Position numbers and translations under genes: made by a program | Assembly (NCBI GenBank): GCA_914767715.1 | Contig: OU612067.1 | Coordinates: forward strand, 26,448,162-26,512,161 | DNA: 64,000 nt | Direction of reading: 5' to 3' | DNA from: Membranipora membranacea | Taxonomy: Eukaryota > Bryozoa > Gymnolaemata > Cheilostomatida > Membraniporidae | The notes under the pieces: generated by a model | Told to the model about the DNA's origin: nothing | Database searches by the model: none | What the model saw: only the letters and a program-made list of their open reading frames with translations | Part shown: positions 24,401-36,500 of the stretch, piece after piece | How positions within the stretch are numbered: the first letter of the stretch is position 1 | How the letters are laid out: every line of letters starts with the position of its first letter

Positions 24401-26600
24401 ATCTGTTAGTTAGGGACTTTTTTGAACCAAACTCCATGATCTAATTTATCAGCATTTTGGAGTTGCTCCCCCTCGATCAACCAACCTACCAGTAAGTAGA
24501 ATGGAATTCAAGTGACCAGAAATGCAAGTTTGATAAAACTTGATCACCATCGTGTATACTTGTTTTATGCGTATATGTCGTTTATCCTCATGTATCCTCA
24601 TGTTTATAGCTGTTTTATCTGAGAGTGATGGTGAAGATAGAATAATCACAGTACATACAGATGAGACCCACAGATCATCATACAGTGATAGCTCTACGGC
24701 TGGTGATAAGAATACTAACAATCATAATCTCCCTTCTCATGTCCACTCCCCGAGAAATGGTTAGTTTTATAGATGTTTGTCATGGCTAGCATTTAAAAAA
24801 ATATCGAAACCATCTTTATAGTACCTTTGTCGTTGTTTGTATTGTATACAGTGTAACCGATGCTTTACACTCAACGCTCAGTGTATTTATATTTATATTT
24901 ATATTCCTGTATTACTTCTCAAAATTAATGTACAGCTAGCTGTACACAGAATATTTACCAAATGGTATGCAATTAGTATAATCATAAATATCATGCTTAT
25001 TTATAGTCTCAAAGTCAGTTCTTCTGGGCACTCCGAATGCGACTAAGAAATCACCATCAACACCAAAATCATCACCGCTGAAGAAATCTCCAAAACCTGC
25101 TTACCGCCTTGTGGTCTCCCCTTCAATATCTCCAACCAAAATAACCACCTCTAAATCACCAACTGCTGAGGCCAGAAGTAACCTGAGTTCACAGTCACTG
25201 AGGGATTATGTATCGTGGACCCCTGTATCCAAGCAGTCACCAAGACGTGGAAGTAAGACTAAGGGTAGGATGATTGTGGATAGTGTACTTGATGAACAGC
25301 CGCTGTTCTTTGATTCTCCCACCATGGGAGATAACTCTGCGATGGAAGGTTAGTAAGTTTGCATTATCATTCACAACTCAAAGAGTTCTCTTTACATCAA
25401 TATAATTCATTTCAGCTGCTGATCAGACTGTATAAAACTAAATTTCTGTAAAAAATACAAGCAATAACCAGAATCAACTTAAAACCTCCTTTTACATAAG
25501 AGATATCTTATTTTTAGGACCTGATGCAGATCTTCTTGACCTGCTACCTTTGTCGACATCTCAGACTGATCCCTTTGCTCTGCATGGCTCCAGTGGATTC
25601 ATACCAAACTTCAGAGAGCACCTGCCATCAGCGCTGGGTGACAGCTCCCGATTGGTGCCTGACACTCAGAACGGAGATACTAATACATCAGGATCACAAG
25701 CTGTCATAAATAAGCTAATCAGTTTATCCAGCACCTCCAGTGATGAGGGTGAATCTGCTGCTAAGGTATGCGTGCAGGAGTTGTTCATAGTCAAGCAGTG
25801 GCAGTGTTCATATGTTTTTTTTTTGCTTTTAAGTCTATATAAAGCTCAAAATAATCACGGCTATTTTAGTCCATTGCAATTCATTTTCTTATACTCGCTC
25901 AGCAGCTGAACAATTCTATCACACAGTTGAAATGTATATGAGACAGCAATTAAACAATTTGGTTTTTAAACTTCAATTGCACTACTTACTAGGATAACGC
26001 ATGTCACAAATAGAAGTCGTGGAATTTAAATAGTTCACCCAGATACATTTTTGGTTTTTCCAGGCTGACATTGCCCCGCATCAGATGACTATGGATGAGA
26101 TAATGGAGAAATATGAGCAGCTAAAGAATACTTCATTATCCTTCTCTGCAGCTCCACCTGGCGGTAGTTACAGACTGGGAGGGTTGTCTCCCTTAGCTGA
26201 GTATCCATCCAACCAGCGAGGCATTAGACTAGACGAGTCTATATCCCTACAAGGTATGATACGATGTTACTGATAATTGTTTATACAATAAATCACATAA
26301 TGTCAATAAATAAATACATATAGATATCATACAATACATTAGAGAATTAATCCACCAATTTTTGTTTATGAGATCAACAAGCTCCTATTTTATATATTTT
26401 ATAACAACATGTTTATAACATACTATATGGAAACCTCAAACAAAATTGTATAATGATTAGAGTAAGGGTTTTCCCACCCTTGTTCAAGAGGAGACAATTC
26501 TCCTATATATCAGATGCATGTCCACTCAATGTTGAGACACTATTACTCTCGTGTTGTTACAGATGAGGTAGAACCTGACTTCCTAGATGCCTCTCTATGA
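15467..26600 (+). CDS. HAUS6: HAUS augmin-like complex subunit 6
   Basis: Augmin subunit that recruits gamma-tubulin to spindle microtubules. It has 23 exons: 15467-15570, 15892-15987, 16229-16310, 16592-16721, 17478-17649, 17927-18143, 18492-18665, 18960-19006, 19276-19528, 19915-20029, 20679-20886, 21660-21797, 22221-22304, 22653-22763, 23226-23316, 23704-23821, 24049-24192, 24453-24491, 24610-24759, 25007-25348, 25518-25765, 26064-26253, 26563-26600. All phases close, giving 1096 residues (human HAUS6 is about 955). Family features: LLLGFDPHNSH at the N-terminus, VCWPVLDKK, FQSPGGDRF, and GNTYKAGKLDLVSVLNLW near the end of the helical domain. Exon 9 is predicted coiled coil. From about residue 430 the protein is Ser/Pro/Lys-rich and likely disordered, with many SP sites as in other HAUS6 tails. 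A two-way donor at exon 12 (21791 or 21797) is in frame either way. AATAAA lies at 26661. Confidence 0.92.
20521..20597 (+). repeat. (ACTCC)n pentanucleotide array
   Basis: Fifteen uninterrupted ACTCC units followed by degenerating ACTTT-type units, in HAUS6 intron 10. The array is pure enough to be length-polymorphic. Confidence 0.95.
20949..21441. mobile_element. MITE with about 150-bp inverted arms in HAUS6 intron 11
   Basis: The left arm (about 20949-21095) and right arm (about 21280-21441) are inverted copies sharing ACAGTTTTCTGAGCTC, CGCCGCATAGGAAAAAC, GAAAACCGCT and TTTTTGATTCAGA. TA dinucleotides flank both ends (20947-20948 and 21442-21443). A TA duplication and long arms suggest a Tc1/mariner-type non-autonomous element. 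It has no coding capacity. Confidence 0.75.
22027..22114. repeat. Dispersed TAGCTAACAT repeat, second copy
   Basis: Matches the repeat at 3906-3941 over about 36 bp. Its downstream part TACTCCTCTAGGGTA also resembles 62326-62340 (TACTCCTCTACGGTA). It lies in HAUS6 intron 12. Confidence 0.5.
22930..22998. repeat. TTTTAAGCTTGTCA short tandem repeat
   Basis: About four imperfect units of TTTTAAGCTTGTCAA in HAUS6 intron 14. A simple repeat with no other content. Confidence 0.7.
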
Positions 26601-27486
26601 TTATCTCCTCCTGGAGGACTTCATAGCATTATACGTGTCTATATGCCAAGTAAGTGGACCAATAAACTTAAAGTGATCACCTGAAGAGTTCTGCTCTGTT
26701 CGACTCAAAGCATTTACTTTATTGGGAATCGGCCTTGCCCCATTTTATTTGACTTCCTTGAGCTAAGATAATCATGTAACATGTCGGTTTAAGGGGGTTT
26801 TTTTAGCGTGATTTTATACTTTTCTATACTCTCTGAAACGCTGTAAGCAATCTACACCATGTGGCATGCTATTAAACAACTTTTTTGCATGCTTTATTCA
26901 AATTGTGTTGGCATTTAAATCATTGTGTTATTATTTGATGGTGTAAATGTGAAACAGCGTGCTGTCCTGAATTTGTGATATGTTTTCATGTGTGCTGTGA
27001 CGTGTTGTGCTGAGAACCCAATCAAGTTGATTTGTTTATTTATTGCTTAAAAATAAATGGTTTACGCAAAAGTAAATATTGTTGTTCAAAAGCACTGAGG
27101 TTGAAAGGCATTTAAATGAACATAGAACAATGTATAAAGGGTACTCAGGTGCCAACTGGCTTAAAAAGAGTCTCTTAAACAGGGAAGAAATACCCTTGCA
27201 CAAATATGTTAAGACCAAAAGTCTATTTGGAAGAAACTTGGGTAAAATTATGCCATGTATACGCACACATACATAAAACCATAAATCCCCTATCCCGGAA
27301 TAGTATAGCAGTATACATAGGTCTAAGTGCTCAGACTCATAATCAGTTAGAGATGATGGCAACCTGTCATAAACAGGGAAACTTTTGATAACAGAACGTC
27401 CTTTCCATCAAATGATGAGAAGTCTGTGTACGGAGACCACAGAATCAGGGACTACAGACTAGAAAATTACAGTATAGTTCAGACTT
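26601..27486. other. Convergent 3' regions of HAUS6 and the 403-residue gene
   Basis: A plus-strand AATAAA at 26661-26666 fits HAUS6 polyadenylation. TTTATT at 27035-27040 provides a minus-strand AATAAA for the opposing gene. Short frames on both strands overlap each other and show no motifs. Confidence 0.55.
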
Positions 27487-28698
27487 TTATAGGCGACTGA
27501 AGACGTCATTTTCGGTATTATTTTTATGTTTGCTGGCTGGTTTTCTAGCATGTTTGGTATATGTACTACAATCTATAACAGCCTTATTACTGTGATACTT
27601 AAAATACATGGAGTACTGATCTAAAGGCCTTCCGCTGTCACTCACAGAACTCACATTCACCAGGTCTCTCAGAGGGCACACACTCGGCACAACAGGCTTA
27701 CGAGATCTTTCATCATCTGGTTCTGTGAATGGAAACGGTGAATATCGATCTTCTTGTTGAGCTATGCTGGAGTCTATTGCTGGGAAAGAGATTTTATTAT
27801 CTGACCCGCTAAGCTCTTTGTCGGCATTGCATTGAAAAGGTGTCACGTTCTCACTTTGTATGCATAAATGATTTGTACGGCTGTTGTCACCAACTTGAAC
27901 TGTCGGTATAGCAGGTAATTGAGTTTGAATGCGTTGTTGACATTGAAGATTATCCATATTTCCATCGCTGCTGTTTGATTGTTCTGCTGCCGAGGTGTTG
28001 ATTATGTTAGCTTCCGAAGTAGTACCGTTACCGAGTTCGCTCTCATCACATTCTTGGGACTTAGTGTGTTTTCTACTTGATACTTCGTTACCTGACAAGT
28101 GCTCTGTTGACTTATGGTCTAGGTATGGTAATGGTTGACACTGCTTGGCAGGTGTTGGGTATGACAGTCCATCAGTTTTTAAATCCACAACTGTAGAATT
28201 GTTACCAACTGTTATATTAAACTGCACACCGCTTTGTGCCGCGGCTCTACCGATAGTTTTTGGCCAGCCGTATGGATAAAAGGTACTCTCTCGATCTATA
28301 GTTTCCAAAATTTCACTTCCACTATCTAAGCTGCTCGTATGGCTTAGTGAAGATGCTGCTGCTATTCTTGGTAGCACTGGAGGCACGTCTGCTGCGGCCT
28401 GACTAATATTAGGTTCTGATCTGGATGTTTGTATGTCCGCTCTCTTTAGATGATGCGGTCTTCTCAGAGCCAGCTGTTTCCTGTTTCCTTTAAGCCCTCC
28501 TTTCATCCTCAAGCCATCTAACTGTTCATGTATACTGTGTGGGTAACACTCATGACTGCGAAAAGGGATGTTCATATGTGCGTGCAGCAGCCTCTGTTTC
28601 AATCTGTCGGGAAAGTTTTTCTTGACTATCTTTATAAACCTTTCCTCTCCCACCGATTTGCGCTCCGGCAGCTGGATAATAAACCTCTGGTCCAGCAT
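27487..28698 (-). CDS. Uncharacterised 403-residue protein
   Basis: The longest uninterrupted frame in the window, in one exon. The N-terminal 90 residues are basic and may be folded (LPERKSVGEERFIKIVKKNF, then RLLHAHMNIPF). The rest is Ser/Thr/Asn/Gln-rich, low in hydrophobics, and looks disordered. No signal peptide, membrane segment or catalytic motif is visible. The start is uncertain: the frame remains open upstream of the ATG at 28698 to an acceptor-like TTTACAG, so another coding exon may precede it. It converges with HAUS6. I do not recognise the family. Its length, lack of stops and clean TAA end argue that it is real. Confidence 0.65.
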   Translation of the reverse strand: MLDQRFIIQLPERKSVGEERFIKIVKKNFPDRLKQRLLHAHMNIPFRSHECYPHSIHEQLDGLRMKGGLKGNRKQLALRRPHHLKRADIQTSRSEPNISQAAADVPPVLPRIAAASSLSHTSSLDSGSEILETIDRESTFYPYGWPKTIGRAAAQSGVQFNITVGNNSTVVDLKTDGLSYPTPAKQCQPLPYLDHKSTEHLSGNEVSSRKHTKSQECDESELGNGTTSEANIINTSAAEQSNSSDGNMDNLQCQQRIQTQLPAIPTVQVGDNSRTNHLCIQSENVTPFQCNADKELSGSDNKISFPAIDSSIAQQEDRYSPFPFTEPDDERSRKPVVPSVCPLRDLVNVSSVSDSGRPLDQYSMYFKYHSNKAVIDCSTYTKHARKPASKHKNNTENDVFSRL

Positions 28699-29136
28699 GA
28701 TGATGAGACATGTGTTTACACCTGCGACTGTAAATTAAATCATGGGTATTTTATGTCAGCAAAACAAGTGGAAAATCAATGACAAATGTGATTAGATTTT
28801 ATTTATAAAAGAATTATGTTCCATTCGGCCTTGTGTTTAGAGTGATAGAGCAGGTTGCTTGATAATATTATATCAAAACACCTGCTTTGTCTGATAAGAA
28901 TCGGTAGAGAATTACATATTCTTTACAAGGTCAAATTCTAATTGACTCGTTCATACGGCCAGACAGCATAAAGAGTTATGAATATTCACAATTATGTGAA
29001 GGTAAAGATCTAAGTCAAGATTAAAAAGGAACGATTCTCTTAAAACTATTACAAACTGTGTCTCAGACTCTCAGCTTAATGACTTTAACTCTTGACCAAG
29101 GTTATAAAGTAAAATTCATGACATTGCAAATGTCAT

Positions 29137-29189
29137 TTTCCCAGAAACATGACGTTTCCCAGAAACATGACGTTTCCCAGAAACATGAC
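29137..29189. repeat. Three 18-bp tandem units
   Basis: TTTCCCAGAAACATGACG occurs three times head to tail, the last ending in GACA. The TTCCCAGAA core resembles a STAT-type palindrome (TTCNNNGAA), so a regulatory role upstream of the minus-strand 403-residue gene is conceivable. Chance repeat expansion is equally likely. Confidence 0.7.
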
Positions 29190-30141
29190 ATACAGATAGG
29201 ACGATGAGATGTTTTACAGCATGAGATGTACAAGCTATGTAAACAGGCTAACCTATAGCCTATCTATAGCCTATATCAATTAATTTCTTCCCACCTGAGA
29301 TGTGTTGTCGCGAAGTTGCTGATGTGTCAATGTGACTGTCGCTGCATGTATGTCTTACAATTACACTTACTTTCACTTACATACTTCTCGATTTAAATGC
29401 AATGTGTCAGTTTTCTCCAATTGTTAGCATGGTAAAGGATATCCTCTTCAAAACAAAATGTTTCATGTAGTGGAAAATGTTCTAGCTAATGGAGTGTATA
29501 ATAATTCATTCTCAATTGTGTTTGCTTATTTATAATGATGCTAAATCTTTAATTTCAACACTATTATGGTACTGTATAATCACAACTAAACGCTCATACA
29601 TATGCCACCTCCTGGCGTCGAGATTAATTAATTAAAATCCTAGCTGTAAACAACCATAGAAGTTAAAACTATTATTACATCACATTTTATGTTATGAGAA
29701 AGTTATTATTCAGTCAAAACATAGCATGTCATGATTCAGTTTTGTTTACTGATTGCCAGTGATTGAGAGATTGTTTGGTATCCTTTTTATCCATCAATCA
29801 AGCTCAGTTACACTTACTTTTCACCGATTTATTCACTTACCATCTACCTATCTTTGGGCCTACCTACCCACCCACCTACCTACGCTCACATCCGTAGCAC
29901 TTCTTTCTACAGATATTCACTGCGAGATTTGTAAAACAGCTTCAGATAAGGGGTGAGAAAGTCGTGTTTAACATGACCTTTTGTTGAGCCAATCAAAGCC
30001 CCGTTTTAGCTTGACCACTACCAACAAAAATATGCCGTACACAACTGATGTCACGCTTATCTGTTCAGTTCTCGTCCTTTCGCCATCATTTGTTACTACC
30101 TCATCCATTGCTGATAGCATATTGTGTTTGTGTTTCAGATA

Positions 30142-30174
30142 AACCAAGGAGTTAAAGTCTCTAACTCCTTGGTT
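30142..30174. repeat. Hairpin with core AACCAAGGAGTTA
   Basis: A 13-bp perfect inverted repeat with a 7-nt loop. It belongs to the same short family as 8664-8691, 12280-12307 and 41105-41137. Confidence 0.6.
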
Positions 30175-33100
30175 AAACATTGACGAAACCATTTGTGTCA
30201 CATTCTGAGTGCACAAAACTAAAGCTAATGCTGTTACACTTAAAGCCAGCATGGATTAGCTTCTTACTCGTGAATAGAATCCTGTTTGTGGGGATATGTG
30301 ATAGCTAAGGCCAGGAATTAGCTATTATATATACCATGGACACCACATGTGTAGAATTGGCTGATTACAAAGTTTTATTCACAGTTGACATGCACAGCTA
30401 TTTAATGTAAATAAGATATTAGATCTCGTAATCTGGTACATGATATTATTTGTTTAGTTTTTGTTTCTTGTTCAATGATCAGGAGGTAAAGTAAATCCAA
30501 AGTTTGACAATACCTCTCAATTAATCTGGCACAAAAAACACTGTTGACATAACAAGGTTACATTTGTATGACCTGTGTGCTTGAATCATGCCGCACATTT
30601 TTTATCTTAGGCGCTTACACATCTGGTTGTGGGATTTGGTTGGGATAAGTTCTAATCAAGAAACAAATCTTGTAGCTTTAAATTTCTCACAGCTTGCTGG
30701 AAACGTCTTCATATAGTAGATGGTAGACATCAATTTTAGTGAATGTGATTACTGAAGCTGGCCTAATTACTGTGTCCTTAGCATAACTAATATTGGCTTT
30801 ATATAATTTACACTAATCCCACGCTTTGAGTGAGCTCAAATACTTGAAGAGTATAATCCATACAAATCCATTTAAAACTTTTTATTTGAATAAGATTTCT
30901 AGTACAAACTATTGTCTTAGGTTAAAGTGTGTAGAGTATAGACATTTACCTAATTTTGGTATCCAATGCCTTGAGGCTGATGTCGGCGCTAATGAAATAA
31001 GATAATTACTGTAATACCTACTCTCTACTATCGCGGAGACTGATTTTCATTGAGTCACAGGTTGTATAGAAAAAACGGTTAGAGCTGCATGGCCAACAGA
31101 AATGACCCAATTCACCATTTATCCTGATTTGATGACTAGTAGTGTTTATATCTATCTATATATATATATTCATTTTGGAATAATTGTTACCCTAGAGCAG
31201 AAGTAGTTGCTAGGGTTTAGTTATCTAGTTTAAGCTAGCACCAATATTCACTAGATAAAATGGGAATGTATCAAACAAAGTAAGGGGGTTTGATGATTGT
31301 ACAACACGGCAAAACTTTTCCTCCCGTCAACGCTAAATTACTCTTGGGTAATATCTGCAATACTGTCAAAAGAACGTATCTAATCTGTTCCTATTGCCTA
31401 AATTAATTTTTAACCCAAGCAGGTCTTAGTTCCATTGCAGCAAGATGAATCAGGTGTAGGCGTTAGTAGTATTTGTTGTGGGAATGGCTTACCACATGAC
31501 CAGATATTAGCCCTAAATATTACATCAACCTAGCCAGGTATTCGTTTGATTGTAGTATGTAAATAACACAGCTATATAAAATCTGAATCAATAAATTGCA
31601 GAATAAATGCAGAAAAAATATTGATAGGTATGTTTGGTTCACAATGTTATATAGCAGTTCATTATCAGAAGTGGATTTGTTAGTTCATTAAACTTATTAA
31701 ATAGCTGATTACATCACAGTTGTTTTACATTGTAAGCAGCTAATTAGATGTGAATGTGTTGTTGTTTGATTATTTTGTTCCATTAATTTATCTAAAGTGT
31801 GGGCTTGCTAAGCCATGTAATAATTTACTGATGTAGGTGGTTGACTCATTTTCTAGCGGCACACATGTGAAATAGGCCAGAGTAGTGTAAAGATTCCACA
31901 CCGTGTTGTAATGGGAGAGCAACTCCCTAAGATAATGAAGGTAGTGTTTATGTATCTAAATGCTCACGTTACTTAATCAAGGGGGATGGAGATACAAAGA
32001 AAGTAAACCAGTTATGTTTCTGTTCCAAGAGACTGAGTCCTTTAATTTTTTACTACATACACATGAACAAGAAAAATAGTTTTACAAATGAGCCAGCGAC
32101 AGCCTGCAGTATGGCAAAGCTTGAAACATCAAGTTATATTCTGGATGTTGATTAAACTCACTTGACAAAGCCTGCAATAATACATTTACACATAACAGTG
32201 GATATTGGCATTTGGATTTGATATATCCATAATGTTGCAAAACTCGGTTGCGTTTATTTCTACTTACAGGTTTTCTGCCCTCTGTTAAAGTTAGGACAAC
32301 TCCCATCTTAGAGCGATAAGTGGAGGCCAATATAATATTTGATGGGCTTGAAATAAAAACCTCTCTTATTATTGACTCTCAACACATCACTAGAGTATAG
32401 GATGGGTTACTGCCTGGTAGGGTGTGATTTGCTATCGACAACCTCAAAAAAATTTGCCATCCATAAATTACAGTGCTGGATATCAACTATACCCAGTTTT
32501 TTTTTTAAACACCCATAGTAAATGAGGATTTACACCCTAGCTTCAGCAAAATGCCTTTAGAATCCACAAAGAAATATTTACCAGTGATTAAGATGAAACA
32601 GACTACTGCAGAGCATGAAATTTACTAAGCGAAATACCAACAGAACAATGTATGGAAACAATAATTAGCATAAGGTAACTCATGTGCAACTTGGGCTTTG
32701 AACCGGTGGAGAAGTATATATCCACGAACATTTAACAAAAAGTCAGAAGAATCTGTTCTATCGTGCCAAGGACAGATTCCAGTTTTTAATTTTTGTGGGC
32801 ACAAGACCAGAAGATCATCTAAACTTATCTATATTGAGACTACCTCTGTCATTGAAAAGATACCAAGAGAGCCATTCTAAAATATTAGAGCTTTCATTTT
32901 ATTTTGCCTGCAAAAGTCAAAATTCACTTTGATTAAGTTGTTGTCGGAACTTTTGATAGTTTAGTCTCTTATCTGAACAATGAGAAACACAACATAAAAA
33001 TAGTAAACTATTACCAAAAAGTTAATAGTATGTAGAGATTGTTACCCATGTCTAACAATGTATTGGCAGCGTGTTCTGCTATGTAATGTATTCAGTCCAC

Positions 33101-33566
33101 TGTGTAGTGTTACTTGGATGGTACACTCTATGCTGTGATAGTTACATATCCAGTATGGGTTGACTTCATGGTCAAATATCCGCTTGTAAACACTCTGTGA
33201 TTAGTGAGGGATTGGCAAAACTACAGCACTGCTGTTTGCTTTCCTGTAACTCTACGTTCAAGTGAGTATTGCCGACTTATTCAAACCTTCCTAATGTCAT
33301 TTCTGTTGCTCTTTTTTCGGTAGATCTGCTCAAAAAGCGGCTGTTAGGTTGTGTTGTCGAATGAAGCAGACGACTAGTCAACTTGATTATCATAAATGAT
33401 GTTATGTTCTGTAGCCTCAAATAGAGACTGATTTTTGAAAAAAAATTTCTGTGTTAACATGTTATTGTCACCAACAATTTTTACTTTGTTTGCTATTATT
33501 ATTATTTCTATTATTATTATTTCTATTATTTTTATTATTATGTTCTCTGAAGATTGAATCAGGAAG

Positions 33567-36500
33567 ATGAGTTCGGCACGTGATGCGGCGAGGGCCGAAG
33601 GTGAAGGCATGAATCAGCCTACAGCCGGAGAAATAAAACAGATGAAGTCAGTTATGGGTATGGATGATCTGGAAGACCTGAAGAAAAAGAGGAAGAATTC
33701 AGGTAAAACATGCATGACTGAAGGATACTTAATGGTGGAACCATGAACATTTGGTTTGGTAAAAGACTATCCACAATGTTACCACCCCTATCCTGTTTTA
33801 TTGGTGGTATCATTGTATTATGTCACACAAGTCTCCAAGAGAGTAGATAAGTTAAGGACTGAAATGCACCCCAATGCTCACTAGATTGTATGTACATCAG
33901 AGCAGGACCTCTAGCACTTGTTTTGGACTGATAACAATAGATCAAGTTTGACCAAATCTTTAAGTGCCCATTCTGCTGATCAGCCGTCAGCAAAAGGGAA
34001 GCAACTCCTAATGCAGGCATTTCCGATCAAACTTGATTTTAGAGGTGGATGTGGATTAATACCTCTTGGTCATTGATAAATAGAACAACAATGATACCGC
34101 AAAATTTACAGTTTGATTATTATGAGCGAATGGCCCATCAACATTTGACTGATAACATTGAGATTTTTATGATAATTTCAGGAGGAAATCTCGGGAAGCG
34201 TATGGAATCATACCAAACGCTCGCAGATATACCAGCTGCCTATCAGAAGACTCTCAAGGTATGAAACACACTAAGATCAAAGTGTCACTGCCTGTTTTCA
34301 GTTTCTGACAGCTTGCTGCACACTTAAGTTCAGAAGGTCCTCTATGGCCTCACCTCTAGCGTGCATTCTAGTTTCTAGGATGTATCACACCCTCAGTTTT
34401 GTCATAAACAGGCTTTTCAGAATACTATGTCAACATTTGTGGCTTAGCAAAGCCAATCTCTCCTTTTCATTCAAATGTCTCTGATTTCTGGGACATATGT
34501 AGTCAGGCAAGTTTCCCTCCAGAAAATGACAAAATGAGAACTTCTGAAGAAATTCAACAAACTTTAATGTTCAATTCACTTTTGTAGGAGAATAGAGGCC
34601 AGCCCGATAAAGCTGGTAAGGTTCCGCCCGGTAAGGGACCTGCGTACGGAGCACTAGCTACTATGTATCAGGGTAAGGATATCGGACAGCTACTAGATAA
34701 GATAGTAGAATATGGACGTAATGGTCTCATAGACGAGTATTATGATATCAAATCTTCAGATCCAACCCACGACTTCAAATCTTCCAAGTGAGTTTCGCAA
34801 AATCATTTAGATATTTATAATTCGAAGATCATTTCAACTGTTGAATACTGTTCTGGCATGAAATACCAGCTTCACATTGCGGAACCAGTTCTTTCCAAGG
34901 ACCACCCAAGATGTGTTTAGAGTTTTTATTGATGTTAGTGGTTTTAGAGAATGGCATTAATCGATGGTGGTATTATCTGTTTTAGGCATAGCCATTTGGG
35001 GATTGCCTCCTCTCCTCCTAGCTGCGACCTGGAATCATGTCATTAGGAGGAGGAGAGGGCAATCTCCAGATGCTCATGGTTTTAATACTTCCATAGATGA
35101 TCATACATTTATTTCCATTTTGCTGTAATTGTTAATAATGTTTTCGAGTAGCCGTCTTCATGCAACATGGTATGGTATGTTAGAATACTGTGCTTATGAT
35201 AAGAAGAGGGTGATGTTGATTACATCGATATTTAATAGGGAGGCAGAAAACTTTGCTAAGAATCGATACGCAGATGTGCTGGCTATCGACTCCTCAAGGG
35301 TGATTCTAAAGTGTGACAACCCTAATGAGTCTGATTACATCAACGGTAACTATGTGAATGGCTTCGACCATAACAAAGCTTATATATGTACACAAGGACC
35401 TCTAGAGCACACTACCAAAGACATGTGGAGACTGATTATGCAGGAGAATGTACGGATCATTGTGATGACTACTAAGTGAGTTGCCAGTGTCCTCTCTTCA
35501 GTATTTCCTTTCATTGCTGTAACCCTCCTCCCACATTGTACCCAAGTAGAAATTATAGCGATTCTACCCAGCTAATTAGTTGTCTCTCACTACAAGAGTA
35601 CAGCCAGGCATCTTGCCATTCGAGACAGACCGTAACATACGGATTATATCTGTATGTTCTGGGACGCCTTATCAGTAAGGAAACTGTAGCTATATATATA
35701 GTGGCTCAGGACTGTAAAAAAATGGGGAGATTCTAAACTTAAATATTTGTTCAGTAACTGATTTGGTGTCAAGAGACTCGTTACTAAGTTTGAAGCCAGT
35801 TGTACAGAATTATATATACCTAAGGAGGGTATCAAGCTACCGTTAATATAATAAAATATTAATCACCTTTCGGCAGGGACACATTGATCTAATCAAATAG
35901 GCGAGATGTGATCATGTTTTTTAGGGAACCAATCCTCTACAAATAATCAGTCCTCACTTTGATACCCTATTTAGTATTTGGTACTGCAAACATTGCTATC
36001 CTATGATTTTTTTTGTTTCATAAAACCTTGGGATGACGTCACTTAAAACAGTTGTGTAACTTTTTTATCTCTGTTTGTATAAACTGTCGATGAAAAAAAG
36101 TCGAACACACACAATCAATCATCTGTTTTTTTATGATGAATAACTTTTGGATGAGGAAATAATGAAGCAATGATAAAAATCACATGCTGATTATGTCTAG
36201 AATTAGTTATACAGATGTATCTTGTCAGATAGTTATATAACTGTTGTACATTTGAAGGCTATAATATTGCCTCCAGAGCATAGTCGTAGATGGCATAATT
36301 ATGACTTTGCAATACAAGTTGCATTCATGAGGAAAAGCATCCAAAAAACAGTTAGGATGGCACCTATAGGATGATCTGCTGTTTTGTTTATTTTTAATCT
36401 CAATCTGATCGAAAGGTATGGCCTCAATGATGTTCACATGAACCACAAGCCTTAAAAAAGTTACAGAACTACATCCTCCTCAAGTTGATTTACATGATGA

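Larger units (their letters stand above)
28699..33566. other. Intergenic stretch between the 403-residue gene and phosphatase A
   Basis: No gene recognised. Contents seen: three 18-bp TTTCCCAGAAACATGACG units at 29137-29189; a hairpin with core AACCAAGGAGTTA at 30142-30174 inside a 94-codon minus-strand frame (29968-30252) with hydrophobic ends but no family motif; an ATT-rich simple repeat at 33494-33540. Promoters of both flanking genes should lie here. Confidence 0.55.

Noticed and set aside
27036-27362. 108-codon minus-strand frame in the HAUS6/403-residue gene interval
   Set aside because: It overlaps plus-strand frames of similar length and the probable 3' ends of both genes; AT-rich composition explains it.
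29968-30252. 94-codon minus-strand frame with hydrophobic ends
   Set aside because: Part of it is encoded by the CCAAGGAGTTA hairpin repeat, and no family motif or transcript signal is visible.
35129-35238. In-frame upstream extension of phosphatase A exon 4
   Set aside because: The alternative acceptor near 35150 also keeps phase, but paralog B joins directly to the ETENFSKNRY segment and has no counterpart of the extra residues. The acceptor at 35238 was preferred.
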